Source: Flavobacterium sp. Root901
GTDB lineage: Bacteria > Bacteroidota > Bacteroidia > Flavobacteriales > Flavobacteriaceae
Assembly: GCF_001429765.1 (NCBI RefSeq)
Contig: NZ_LMJB01000010.1
Location: 134,296 to 198,295 of the forward strand
Direction: 5' to 3'
Length of the DNA stretch: 64,000 nt
Both the position numbers and the translations under genes were made by a program. Shown piece after piece: positions 51,121-60,399 of this stretch. The notes under the pieces are model-generated. The model saw nothing but the letters and a program-made list of their open reading frames with translations. It did no database searches and was not told where the DNA came from. Every line of letters starts with the position of its first letter. The first letter of the stretch is position 1.

Positions 51121-51859
51121 GAGCAGTTATAAAAAATTCCGGTCATTATATCATAAAATCAGGTTTTACTATTCTGTAAACTGGACCAAAACGCTGTATT
51201 TTAATTTTAAAAAATTCCCTTTTGAAACCGCTAAAAAACTTCCTGTCTTCTTTTACGGAAAAGTAAAATTTACATCGATTAAAGGCGAAATACAAATTGA
51301 TGGAAATATTCAAAAAGGAATGATAGGTTTTGGTCAGCCTTATGAATTAAATACGGTTCACAAAGGAATTGCAGAAGTTTTTATTTTGGGAAAATTAATT
51401 TTTAAAGGAAAATTTCAATTTGGAAAAGACTGTTTTGTTTTTATTGGAGAAAATGCTTTTTGCAGCTTAGGGAACATGGCTTCTATAGCTTCCGGAGGGA
51501 AATTAATTTGTACAGAAAAAATTGTTTTAGGAGATTATGCCAGGTTTGGCTCAGAATCGCAGATTATTGATACCAATTTCCATGATTTAATTGATACTCA
51601 AACGGGTGAAAAACTACCAAAATCAGCTCCAATATTTATAGGAACCTATAATTTTATGAGCAACAGGGTTTCCGTTTTAAAAGGGACAAAAACGCCGGAT
51701 TTTTGTACCGTTGCTTCAAATAGTTTATGTACAAAAGATTATACTTCTTTAGGCGAAAATATTTTAATTGGAGGAGTTCCTTCAAAATTAATCAGAACGC
51801 ATATTTCAAGGGACTGGCAGGGAGAAAAACAGCAGCTTGATGATTTTTTGACTATTTAA
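51113..51859 (+). CDS. Hexapeptide-repeat acyltransferase
   Basis: A 248-residue protein with left-handed beta-helix repeats in the second half: FVFIGENAFCSLGNMASIA, KIVLGDYARFGSESQIIDTNFHD, IFIGTYNFMSNRVSVLKGT, NILIGGVPSKLIR. The DTNFHD loop with His resembles catalytic loops of sugar O-acetyltransferases. The first 60 residues are basic. I use the ATG at 51113, which overlaps the flippase stop by 8 nt. Its TAA (51857-51859) abuts the TTA of the next, opposite gene. Likely decorates the surface glycan. Confidence 0.82.
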   Translation: MIKSSYKKFRSLYHKIRFYYSVNWTKTLYFNFKKFPFETAKKLPVFFYGKVKFTSIKGEIQIDGNIQKGMIGFGQPYELNTVHKGIAEVFILGKLIFKGKFQFGKDCFVFIGENAFCSLGNMASIASGGKLICTEKIVLGDYARFGSESQIIDTNFHDLIDTQTGEKLPKSAPIFIGTYNFMSNRVSVLKGTKTPDFCTVASNSLCTKDYTSLGENILIGGVPSKLIRTHISRDWQGEKQQLDDFLTI

Positions 51860-52759
51860 TTAAGAAAAAACTATTCTAACACGCTGCTTGATTTCCAACA
51901 TTAAGTATTTTAAAAACAGCCCATAATCGGCTGTTTTATAAGTTAAAATTATTTCAAAATGCATTCGTTTTAAAATCGCTTTTTGTTCTTCTTTTGTTCT
52001 GTTTAATGCAATTGCTTTCTTAATAATTAAATAAGTAGAGTAATTTATTTTTCTGGATCGGGAGTCATTTTTAATATAAAAATGAGTTCCTAAAGAAGTA
52101 GCGGTGATTCGCTTTTTTATTAAAATTTCATCGATATAATCAATATTATATTTTCGCGAAGCTCTAATCCATAAATCTAAATCTTCGTAAGCAAGATTTT
52201 CATCATAACCCTGCAAGTCATCAAAAACCGATTTTTTAACCATCGATGAAACTGAGCAGATACTATTTCCGCCGCTAATTACATTCAGATAAATATTTCC
52301 TGTTTTTCTCTTATCAATAGTTTTTTTTAGTTGATTTACAGAAAAATAATAAGAATCGAATTCGCCGTTTTCCGTTATTAATTCAGCATTTCCGTAAACA
52401 ATTCCGAGATTTTTAAAACGTTTTTCTTTAAAAGCTTTTAGCTGTAAGGAAACACAATTTGAAATTAAAATATCATCGCAGGCCAAATCAATAATATAAT
52501 TGCCTTTTGCGAGTTTTAACGCTTTATTGAAGGATTTTGTGCTTCCCAGATTTTTTTCATTTTGAATAAACTGAATTTCAGGATAATCCGTAAGCCAGTT
52601 TTTAATTACTTCTCTGGAATTATCTGTGCTAAAATCATCAACAATTATAATTTCAACAAAAGGATAATCCTGATTTACAGCAGAAAATAAACTCTCTACA
52701 ACAAATTTTTCGTGATTATAACACAAGCAAATAATGGTCACTAATGATTTATCTTGCAT
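51860..52759 (-). CDS. Glycosyltransferase family 2
   Basis: A 299-residue GT-A enzyme: VTIICLCYNHEKFVVESLFS, DDFSTDNSREVI (nucleotide site), then LACDDIL as the metal-binding DxD-type region and YEDLDLWIRASR as acceptor/catalytic part. Cytoplasmic, acting on lipid-linked glycan. It is on the minus strand inside a plus-strand cluster; its stop touches the previous gene's stop (TTAATTAA). Confidence 0.9.
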   Translation of the reverse strand: MQDKSLVTIICLCYNHEKFVVESLFSAVNQDYPFVEIIIVDDFSTDNSREVIKNWLTDYPEIQFIQNEKNLGSTKSFNKALKLAKGNYIIDLACDDILISNCVSLQLKAFKEKRFKNLGIVYGNAELITENGEFDSYYFSVNQLKKTIDKRKTGNIYLNVISGGNSICSVSSMVKKSVFDDLQGYDENLAYEDLDLWIRASRKYNIDYIDEILIKKRITATSLGTHFYIKNDSRSRKINYSTYLIIKKAIALNRTKEEQKAILKRMHFEIILTYKTADYGLFLKYLMLEIKQRVRIVFS

Positions 52760-52807
52760 ATTGTTTTTAAAGAGTTATATATTTGATACGAAAATAAGAA
52801 ATCACGA

Positions 52808-53905
52808 ATGATATTGTCTCACAAAAAAAATAAAATTGCCTTAATTGGTTATCGTCTCAGCGGAGGCGGAAGCGATAAAGTAATGGCAAATTTGTCTGTT
52901 TTTTTTGAAAAACAAGGTTTTGAAGTTCATATTATCATTGTGTTAGATGAAGTCAGTTTTCCATATTCAGGGAAGCTGGTTAATTTGGGTCTGCTAAAAA
53001 ACAAAAACAATGGTTTTTTTAATAAAGCCACAAGATTAAAGGCTTTACGAGATTATTTAAAAGAGAATAAATTTGATTTTATTATAGATTTCCGTTTTAG
53101 GACTAAAATAATTCAGGAATTAATTTTATCCAGATTGATTTATAATGCTAAAACTATTTTTACGGTTCATAGTTTTTTGATCGATCATTACATGCCAAAT
53201 AATTCCTGGCTGACAAGATTAATGTATAATCATTGTTTTGCCAATGCTGCCATTACGGACGAAATGAAAAAGTTGATTGAAACCAAACATCAGCTCAGAA
53301 ATGTTGTAATGATTCATAATCCAGTTAATTTGGAGGAAATTGAGGAAAAACAACAAGAAAATATTACTTTGGATTTTGACTTTATAGCAGCAGTAGGACA
53401 ATATGAAAACGACATAAAGCAATTTGATAAATTGATAGAAAGTTATACCAAATCTGATTTAGCTAAAAAGCAGATTTATTTGATTATTATTGGGAACGGC
53501 GATGAAACAAAGCTGCGTAAAGTAATGGCAGAGCACAATATTTCAGACTATGTTCATCTTTTAGGATATCAGGAGAATCCGTTTAAATATATAAGCAAAG
53601 CAAAATTTTTAGTTTTAAGCAGTAAAAATGAAGGATTTCCGAATGTTATTTTAGAATCTTTAGCCTGTAAAACTCCGGTTATTTCTTTTGATTGTGATTT
53701 TGGCCCGCGCGATATCATTACTTCTTTTGAAAACGGAATTTTGGTAGAAAACCAAAACTGGCAAAAACTTACAGAAACAATGAATTTGTTTGTTTCTGAT
53801 GAAAATCTGTACCATTATTGTAAAAAGAATGCACTTAAAAGCATTGAGCCATTTTTATTAGAAAAAATTGGTAATCAATGGTTAAATTTGATGAAAGCTA
53901 ATTAA
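52808..53905 (+). CDS. Glycosyltransferase family 4-like
   Basis: A 365-residue GT-B enzyme: N-terminal GYRLSGGGSDKVMANLS acceptor domain, C-terminal donor domain with IIGNGDETKLRK, VHLLGYQENPFKYISKAKFLVLSSKNEGFPNVILESLAC pieces (SSKNEGFPNVILESLA is the EX7E-type donor motif). Adds a sugar in surface glycan synthesis. 48 nt after the divergent GT2 gene. Confidence 0.9.
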   Translation: MILSHKKNKIALIGYRLSGGGSDKVMANLSVFFEKQGFEVHIIIVLDEVSFPYSGKLVNLGLLKNKNNGFFNKATRLKALRDYLKENKFDFIIDFRFRTKIIQELILSRLIYNAKTIFTVHSFLIDHYMPNNSWLTRLMYNHCFANAAITDEMKKLIETKHQLRNVVMIHNPVNLEEIEEKQQENITLDFDFIAAVGQYENDIKQFDKLIESYTKSDLAKKQIYLIIIGNGDETKLRKVMAEHNISDYVHLLGYQENPFKYISKAKFLVLSSKNEGFPNVILESLACKTPVISFDCDFGPRDIITSFENGILVENQNWQKLTETMNLFVSDENLYHYCKKNALKSIEPFLLEKIGNQWLNLMKAN

Positions 53906-53909
53906 TACT

Positions 53910-54314
53910 ATGACAACGATTCAAGATCTTACATTACTGAAAATACCTGTTGTAGAAGACTTAAGCGGAAATTTGGCTTTTATTCAAAATGACGTTTTGC
54001 CTTTTAAATTCAAACGGGTGTATTATCTTTTTGATGTTCCAAGCAGTGCTTTTCGGGGCGGACATTCGCATATTGAGCAACAGGAAGTTATCATTGCTCT
54101 AAGCGGTAGTTTTGAAGTAATTGTAAATGACGGTAAAGACAAAAAAAGTTATTTGCTGAATAAACCAAATGTAGGTTTGTATTTGCCAAAAGGCATTTGG
54201 AGAGAATTAGAAAACTTTTCGTCAGGCTCTGTCTGTTTGGTTTTGGCTTCGGATGTTTTTGAAGAAAGTGATTATATTCGGGATTATGAAACGTTTTTGA
54301 ATTCCAAAAAATGA
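53910..54314 (+). CDS. FdtA/QdtA-family sugar 3,4-ketoisomerase (WxcM-like cupin)
   Basis: A 134-residue cupin: LSGNLAFIQNDVLPFKFKRVYYLFDVP, the catalytic His pair in RGGHSHIEQQ, and GLYLPKGIWRELENFS. Family members isomerise dTDP-4-keto-6-deoxyglucose to the 3-keto sugar, substrate for an FdtB-like aminotransferase. FdtB homologue lies at 48521-49627, 4.3 kb away, so the pair is split. 4-nt overlap (ATGA) with the next glycosyltransferase. Confidence 0.88.
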   Translation: MTTIQDLTLLKIPVVEDLSGNLAFIQNDVLPFKFKRVYYLFDVPSSAFRGGHSHIEQQEVIIALSGSFEVIVNDGKDKKSYLLNKPNVGLYLPKGIWRELENFSSGSVCLVLASDVFEESDYIRDYETFLNSKK

Positions 54315-55396
54315 AACTCCTTTATATTGTTCCCAAAATAAAAAATGCCGGCGGAGTTGCCAGAGTTTTGTCTATTAAGGCCAATTATTTTGTGGAGCAT
54401 TTTAATTATGAAGTACATATTTTATCTCAAAATGAAGAAGAAGAATCTTTTTTTTATGATTTCAATTATAAAATTATCTTTCATAATATCCATCTAAAAG
54501 GAAATACTTTTCAGTTTTTAAAAGCATATAAAAAGCAGTTAAACAAGAAGATCCAGGAAATTAAACCCAATTGTATTCTAGTTGCTGATAATGGATTAAA
54601 AGCTTTTATTTTCCCACTTATTGTTAAAACCAAATTACCGATTGTTTTTGAATGTCATGGTTCAAAGTTTATTGAAGAAAAACATCAAAAAAATGATTTT
54701 TTTTCAAAATCAATTCAGAAAACAAAATATCACTTTAAAGATTTTGGTGCACGAAAATTCACAAAAATAGTGGCTCTTTCAGAAGAAAGCCTGAAAGAAT
54801 GGAATGTAAAAAACGGAATTGTAATTCCAAATCCTTCATGGATTCATTCAGAAAAAATTGCAGCTTTAAATAATAAAAAAGTAATTGCGATTGCTCGAAA
54901 TTCATATGAAAAAGGATTAAGCCGATTATTAATAATCTGGGAAAAGATAATTGAAAAACATCCGGACTGGACTTTGGAAATTTTTACTGACGAAGTTGAT
55001 TCTTTAAAGAATATTACAGCTGATTTAAAAATGACTTCGAAAATAAAAGTTTCTGCTTTTATTAAAAATATAGAAGAAAAGTATTTAGAATCCTCTATTT
55101 ACGTAATGACTTCGAGAACAGAAGGTTTTCCTATGGTTTTGCTTGAAGCCATGTCTTTGGGTTTGCCTTGTATTGCTTTTGATTGTCCGACAGGTCCGAG
55201 ATCAATAATTAAAGATTCTGAAAACGGATTTTTAATTCCGGATAATGATTTTAAAATGTACATTGAAAAGCTTTCTTTTTTAATGGAAAATGAGGAAATA
55301 AGATTAGAATTTGGCAGAAATGCAAAACAAACTTCAGAGCATTTTTCGACAGAAAAAATAATGGAAAGATGGAAACAGTTTTTTGAAAATCTGTAG
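54311..55396 (+). CDS. Glycosyltransferase family 4-like
   Basis: A 361-residue GT-B enzyme. N-terminal IVPKIKNAGGVARVLSIKA; donor domain AIARNSYEKGLSRLLIIWE, SSIYVMTSRTEGFPMVLLEA with the EGFPxxLLEA motif and FDCPTGPRSIIKDSENG. Start overlaps the FdtA-like gene by 4 nt. Last plus-strand gene of the cluster; its stop is 8 nt from the convergent GT2 stop. Confidence 0.9.
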   Translation: MKLLYIVPKIKNAGGVARVLSIKANYFVEHFNYEVHILSQNEEEESFFYDFNYKIIFHNIHLKGNTFQFLKAYKKQLNKKIQEIKPNCILVADNGLKAFIFPLIVKTKLPIVFECHGSKFIEEKHQKNDFFSKSIQKTKYHFKDFGARKFTKIVALSEESLKEWNVKNGIVIPNPSWIHSEKIAALNNKKVIAIARNSYEKGLSRLLIIWEKIIEKHPDWTLEIFTDEVDSLKNITADLKMTSKIKVSAFIKNIEEKYLESSIYVMTSRTEGFPMVLLEAMSLGLPCIAFDCPTGPRSIIKDSENGFLIPDNDFKMYIEKLSFLMENEEIRLEFGRNAKQTSEHFSTEKIMERWKQFFENL

Positions 55397-55404
55397 AAGC
55401 AGGA

Positions 55405-56256
55405 TTATTTTAAGAAACAAAAATATCCCAATTTATATAGGTCAAATAAGAATAATGAAGGTTTCTGTGAAAGTAAATTCCGTTCTATTTTTAATTGATT
55501 TTTTTTGAAAACCAACGATGTAAAACGAGTTAGTTTTAGTTGTTTTAAAAATTCGAAAGTCTTAATTATTTTACTTTCTGCAGAAGTTATCTTTTTTGAA
55601 TTATAAAGAAAGAATAGATTCTCCAGAGCTGTTTTAGTTTTACTTAAAAATATTTCTGAAGTTTCTAAATTAAGATGAAAAACAGGATTTTGAATTGAAG
55701 TTATTTCGAACCCCTTCTTTTTTAAAACCAAAAAAAAGCATAAATCTTCGTAACCATATTTTGTAATCGATTCATCAAAAGGATATTGAAAGAAAATCTC
55801 TTTTTTGATCCACAAATTTGAAGTTAAAACCGATGCTGTTTCTCTTTTTTGTCCATAAATCCAGCGCAAAAGCTGTTGTTTTTCAGGAATTTTATCTTCG
55901 TAAACAATTCCTCCAAAAAGAATATTGTTTTCCTCAGCAATCTCCGCAATATATTTTTCAATAAAATTATTTTCAGCCGGAAAAGTATCGCAGTCTAAAA
56001 TTAAAAGCCATTCATTATTTGCTTTTTGAGCAAGTGAATTGATATTTCTTCCTCTTCCTAAATTAACTTCATTTATAAAAAACGAGCACTTTGAAAAAGA
56101 ATTAATTACTTGATTTTTAATGTTTTTCTGCGAATTTGAAGCGTCATCCTGACATAGGATTTCAAAATTAATTCCGCATGAATTACACTGTTTTACAAGT
56201 TCGTTTACGAGCGGTAAAACATCATAATTATAAACCGGAATTAAAATCGAAAGCAT
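55405..56256 (-). CDS. Glycosyltransferase family 2
   Basis: A 283-residue GT-A enzyme: LSILIPVYNYDVLPLVNEL, EILCQDDASN, LLILDCDTFP as DxD, then FDESITKYGYEDLCFFL. Its ATG shares one base with the stop of ftsE (TAATG), so it is translated from the ftsE message although its function belongs with the glycan cluster. Cytoplasmic. Confidence 0.9.
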   Translation of the reverse strand: MLSILIPVYNYDVLPLVNELVKQCNSCGINFEILCQDDASNSQKNIKNQVINSFSKCSFFINEVNLGRGRNINSLAQKANNEWLLILDCDTFPAENNFIEKYIAEIAEENNILFGGIVYEDKIPEKQQLLRWIYGQKRETASVLTSNLWIKKEIFFQYPFDESITKYGYEDLCFFLVLKKKGFEITSIQNPVFHLNLETSEIFLSKTKTALENLFFLYNSKKITSAESKIIKTFEFLKQLKLTRFTSLVFKKNQLKIERNLLSQKPSLFLFDLYKLGYFCFLK

Positions 56257-56939
56257 TACACGCTTCTTTGTACCACTTCAAAGATACGTTCCTCTTCACA
56301 CTTTAATGTTTTTGATGGAAATTTCATTAAAAGTGCATAATCGTGCGTTGCCATGATAACCGTTTTGCCATTGGCATTAATGGTTTTTAAAACTTCTAAA
56401 ACCTCAGAACTTGTCTGCGGATCAAGGTTTCCTGTAGGTTCATCGGCAAGGATAAATTCAGGATCGTTAAGCAAAGCTCTTGCAATTGCAACTCGCTGCT
56501 GCTCACCGCCTGAAAGCTGGTGCGGCATTTTATTAAGGAAATCTTTCATTCCAACTTTATCCAGAACTTCATCAATTTTGTATTCCATTGCTTCTTTTTC
56601 GACCCATCCGGTTGCTTTAAGAACGAAAAGCATATTGTCTTTAATAGAACGGTCCGGAAGCAGTTTAAAGTCCTGAAATACAATTCCAATTTTACGTCTC
56701 AAATACGGAATATCTTTCTCTTTTAAGGTTGCCAAATCAAAATCAACAATGTGTGCTTCACCTTCTGTTAGAGGCAGATCTGCATATAAAGTTTTTAAGA
56801 AACTACTTTTTCCGGAACCAGTTTTTCCAATGATGTAGATAAATTCACCATGCTGAACGTCCAGATTAATATGAGATAAAATTTTTCTTCCTTCCTGATA
56901 TATAGTGACTTCTTTAAGAGATAGTACGGTTTGTGACAT
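56256..56939 (-). CDS. ftsE: Cell division ATP-binding protein FtsE
   Basis: A 227-residue ABC ATPase: Walker A GKTGSGKSS, LRRKIGIVFQDFKLLPDRSI with the FtsE-typical Q-loop, signature LSGGEQQR, Walker B FILADEPTGNLDP, His in ATHD. With FtsX it controls peptidoglycan hydrolases at division. No ftsX is adjacent. A longer in-frame ATG (57005) adds 22 residues not seen in FtsE; I use 56939. Coupled to the downstream GT2 gene by a 1-nt overlap. Confidence 0.92.
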   Translation of the reverse strand: MSQTVLSLKEVTIYQEGRKILSHINLDVQHGEFIYIIGKTGSGKSSFLKTLYADLPLTEGEAHIVDFDLATLKEKDIPYLRRKIGIVFQDFKLLPDRSIKDNMLFVLKATGWVEKEAMEYKIDEVLDKVGMKDFLNKMPHQLSGGEQQRVAIARALLNDPEFILADEPTGNLDPQTSSEVLEVLKTINANGKTVIMATHDYALLMKFPSKTLKCEEERIFEVVQRSV

Positions 56940-57253
56940 AATAAAATTGATTTGAATGGTAAAAGTAATAAGATAACGATTGGATTCAAAATAAATTTCA
57001 ATCATTTCTGAATAAAATCGCTAAAAAGAGCATAAAAAATTAAACCTTATAAGTTATAATAAGTTCATTTAATTTGAACTGCATTATGTTCCGATTAAAT
57101 TTGCTTGCAGAACTCTAATTATTGCAAAATATTCAGTTTTTGAATGTTTGAGAACCAATAATTTGTGACTTTATAAGTAGTTTAATCACAACTATTAAAC
57201 GATTTGTTCATAATAAATAACAGAAACGTTTCGTTATAAACGGTATAAAATGA

Positions 57254-57261
57254 TAAATTTG
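57254..57261 (+). promoter_or_regulatory. Candidate -7 box (TAAATTTG)
   Basis: TAnnTTTG match 19 nt before the TPR gene ATG. A CGTTT/AAACG dyad lies just upstream (57227-57242). Confidence 0.5.
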
Positions 57262-57280
57262 AATACTAAATATAACTAAA

Positions 57281-60200
57281 ATGCGTAGACTTTCCAGGTT
57301 CTTTTTATTCCAAATTATCCTTACTTCGACTATAGTTTCGGCACAAAAATCAGCTATTTATACCTACGAATTAAAGGATTTTGACAAAGCACTGGCTTTA
57401 TATAATGACAAACAATACGCTTCGGCACAACATATTTTCGAATACGTAAAAAACAATACTGCACCCACAGAAGAAGTGAAATCAGACTGTGCTTACTACA
57501 TTGCCAATTGCGCTATCAGAACCAATCAGCCAAATGCTGATGCGTTAATGGAAAAATTTGTTGATGATTACCCAACAAGCACCAAGCAAAACCAAGCCTA
57601 TATAGAAGTGGCTCAATACTTTTTTGAGCAGGGTAATTACCCAAAAGCTCTGCAGTGGTTTGACAAAGTTGATGAAAATTACATGAGCAAATCTGAAGCT
57701 GATAAATTTAATTTTCAAAAAGGATACAGCTATTTTAATGCAAAAAATAAAAAAGAAGCGACAGCGTATTTTAATAAGGTGGTAAACTCTCCTGAGTTTG
57801 GGTCGCAGGCCAAATATTATTTAGGATTTATGGCTTATGAAGGCGACGATTATAAAGAAGCTACAAAATACTTTGATGAAGTTTCCGGAGAAGAAAAGTA
57901 CAAAGAAAAGCTTTCGTATTATCAGGCTGACATGAATTTTAAATTAGGGAATTTCCAAAAAGCAATTGATTTGGGTCAAAAAGCAATGGCGAAATCCAAT
58001 GATATGGAAAAATCTGAATTGAATAAAATTATAGGCGAAAGTTACTTCAATTTAAAACAATACGATAAAGCAATTCCGTATTTAGAGCAATACGCAGGCA
58101 AAAAAGGAAAATGGAATAATACCGATTTCTATCAGTTAGGTTACGCGTATTATGAACAGAAAAATTACGAAAAAGCCATTTCTCAATTCAATAAAATTAT
58201 TGAAGGAAAAGATTTTGTAGCTCAAAATGCGTATTATCATTTAGGTTTAAGTTATTTAAACACAGGTAAAAAACAAGAAGCTTTAAATGCATTTAAGAAT
58301 GCTTCGGAAATGGATTTTAATGCACAAATCCAGGAAGATGCTGCATTAAATTATGCTAAAGTGAGTTATGATATTGGAAATGCGTATCAAACGGTTCCGG
58401 GAATTTTACTTGATTTCTTAAAAAAATATCCAAATAATTCAAGCAGGGCAGAAGTAGAGAAACTTTTAGTAGATTCTTATATTTCGACTAAAAATTATAA
58501 AGAAGCTTTGGCTTTATTAGAAAAAAACAGAAGCGCAGAAAATAAAGCAGCGTATCAAAAAGTACTTTTTTACAGAGGAGTAGAGTTGTTCAATGAGTCC
58601 AATTATACTGAAGCTGCCAAAATGTTTAAAAGTGCCGTAAGCGAACAAAAAACTCCTGAGTTTACAGCTCGTGCAACATTTTGGAAAGCTGAAACAGAAT
58701 ATGTTACAGATGATTTTCAAAATGCTTTACTGACTTATAAACAGTTTGCAGGACTTCCTGCCGCAAAATCGACAGACGAATATAAAAACATCAATTACAA
58801 CATTGGTTACACGTATTTTAAATTAAAGGAATACGATAATGCGGCGAATTCTTTTCAGGCCCAAATTGATAATTCAAAAGAAGATAAAGTACGTTTAAAT
58901 GATTCATATCTGCGTTTAGGAGATTCTCGTTTTGTAAACTCCAAATACGCACAGGCAAACGAAGCTTATGCAAAAGCAATCGATGCCAGAGGAGTTGATG
59001 CCGATTATGCTCAGTTTCAAAAAGCACTTTCATATGGTTTTATGTCAAAAAATGATCAAAAAATCAGCGAGTTGAATAATTTCCTTAAAATGTATAAAAA
59101 ATCAGAATATCGGGATGATGCGTTATTCGAATTAGGAAATACTTACGTGGCAGATAAAAAGAATGATTTAGCGATTAAAACTTATGATGAGTTAATTTCA
59201 GAATATAAAAATGGATCTTTTACCTCAAAAGCTATTTTAAAACAAGGCTTGATCTATTATAATTCAGACCGCGACGAACAGGCATTAACAAAATTCAAAA
59301 AAGTTGCTGCAGAATTTCCTAAAACCCCAGAAGCATTAGAAGCCGTTTCGACAGCAAGATTAATTTATGTTGATTCAGGAAAAGTGGATGAATATGCCAC
59401 ATGGGTTAGAACTTTAGATTTTGTTTCGGTTACAGATGCAGAACTGGATAATGATACTTACGATGCTGCTTATAAACAATACAGCCAAAATAACAGCAAA
59501 GCGGCAATTACAGGATTTGCAGGTTATGTAAGCAAATTTCCATCTGGACTGCATGCTTTAGAAGCTAATTTTTATCTGGCGCAATTGTACTATGCGGAAG
59601 GTTCTGAAACAAAATCAATTCAAAATTATCAATACGTAATTGAGCAGCCAAGAAGCGAACTGACAGAGCAGGCCTTAAACAGACTGGCTCAGATTTATTT
59701 AAAAGCAAAAGACTGTGATAAAGCAATTCCGGTACTGGTTCGTCTGGAAAGTGAAGCAGATTATCCTCAAAATAAAAACTTTGCACAAGCAAATCTGATG
59801 AAATGTTATTATGACAAAAAAGATTATGATAACTCGGTTCTTGCTGCAGATAAAGTTTTAGAAAATCCAAAAGCTGATGCAAACGTAAAAGCCGATGCTC
59901 AGATTATTGTGGCACGTGCAGCTATTCAAACCGGAAATGAAGATAAAGCAAAAGCTGCATATGCCAAACTATCTACAACTTCAAAAGGAGAATTGGCTGC
60001 AGAAGCATTGTACTATGATGCATATTTTAAAACCAAAGAAGGAAAATTTGATGCTTCGAATGCTGCAGTTCAAAAACTGGCAAAAAGCTATTCTGCTTAC
60101 AAATATTACGGAGCTAAAAGTTTGGTTTTAATGGCGAAAAACTTTTATGGATTAAAAGACAGCTATCAGGCAACTTATATTCTGGATAATGTAATCAACA

Positions 60201-60298
60201 ATTTTACAGATTATCCGGATGTTGTTGAAGAAGCCAGAAAAGAGCTGAGTGCAATTAAGTTAGAAGAATCAAAAACGAATTCTTCAATTAATAAGTAA
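57281..60298 (+). CDS. Large TPR-repeat envelope protein
   Basis: A 1005-residue exported protein: signal peptide FLFQIILTSTIVSAQ (to about 22), then some 20 or more TPR-like helix pairs to the end (for example YPKALQWFDKVDENY, YDKAIPYLEQYAG, YEKAISQFNKIIEG, YDNAANSFQAQID). No enzymatic domain seen. TPR solenoids bind other proteins; location periplasmic or outer-membrane associated. An outer-membrane barrel gene follows after an intervening phzF gene, suggesting the TPR protein and barrel act together. Confidence 0.85.
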   Translation: MRRLSRFFLFQIILTSTIVSAQKSAIYTYELKDFDKALALYNDKQYASAQHIFEYVKNNTAPTEEVKSDCAYYIANCAIRTNQPNADALMEKFVDDYPTSTKQNQAYIEVAQYFFEQGNYPKALQWFDKVDENYMSKSEADKFNFQKGYSYFNAKNKKEATAYFNKVVNSPEFGSQAKYYLGFMAYEGDDYKEATKYFDEVSGEEKYKEKLSYYQADMNFKLGNFQKAIDLGQKAMAKSNDMEKSELNKIIGESYFNLKQYDKAIPYLEQYAGKKGKWNNTDFYQLGYAYYEQKNYEKAISQFNKIIEGKDFVAQNAYYHLGLSYLNTGKKQEALNAFKNASEMDFNAQIQEDAALNYAKVSYDIGNAYQTVPGILLDFLKKYPNNSSRAEVEKLLVDSYISTKNYKEALALLEKNRSAENKAAYQKVLFYRGVELFNESNYTEAAKMFKSAVSEQKTPEFTARATFWKAETEYVTDDFQNALLTYKQFAGLPAAKSTDEYKNINYNIGYTYFKLKEYDNAANSFQAQIDNSKEDKVRLNDSYLRLGDSRFVNSKYAQANEAYAKAIDARGVDADYAQFQKALSYGFMSKNDQKISELNNFLKMYKKSEYRDDALFELGNTYVADKKNDLAIKTYDELISEYKNGSFTSKAILKQGLIYYNSDRDEQALTKFKKVAAEFPKTPEALEAVSTARLIYVDSGKVDEYATWVRTLDFVSVTDAELDNDTYDAAYKQYSQNNSKAAITGFAGYVSKFPSGLHALEANFYLAQLYYAEGSETKSIQNYQYVIEQPRSELTEQALNRLAQIYLKAKDCDKAIPVLVRLESEADYPQNKNFAQANLMKCYYDKKDYDNSVLAADKVLENPKADANVKADAQIIVARAAIQTGNEDKAKAAYAKLSTTSKGELAAEALYYDAYFKTKEGKFDASNAAVQKLAKSYSAYKYYGAKSLVLMAKNFYGLKDSYQATYILDNVINNFTDYPDVVEEARKELSAIKLEESKTNSSINK

Positions 60299-60300
60299 AA

Positions 60301-60395
60301 AAATAGAAATAGATAATAGAAAAAAGAAAATAGATTGAAGCAAAGATTGGAAGTCTAATTTCTATATTCTTTTCTCTTTATTCTAAAAAAATATA
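60301..60395. repeat. AT-rich inverted repeat (AGAAAATAGA words)
   Basis: Left half AATAGAAATAGATAATAGAA-like words, right half the complementary TCTATATTCTTTTCTCTTTATTC. Imperfect hairpin between the TPR gene and phzF. Related to 61303-61374. Confidence 0.6.
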
Positions 60396-60399
60396 AGAA

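Noticed and set aside
56940..57005. 22-residue N-terminal extension of FtsE
   Set aside because: FtsE proteins begin near the first ABC strand; the ATG at 56939 gives the normal length.
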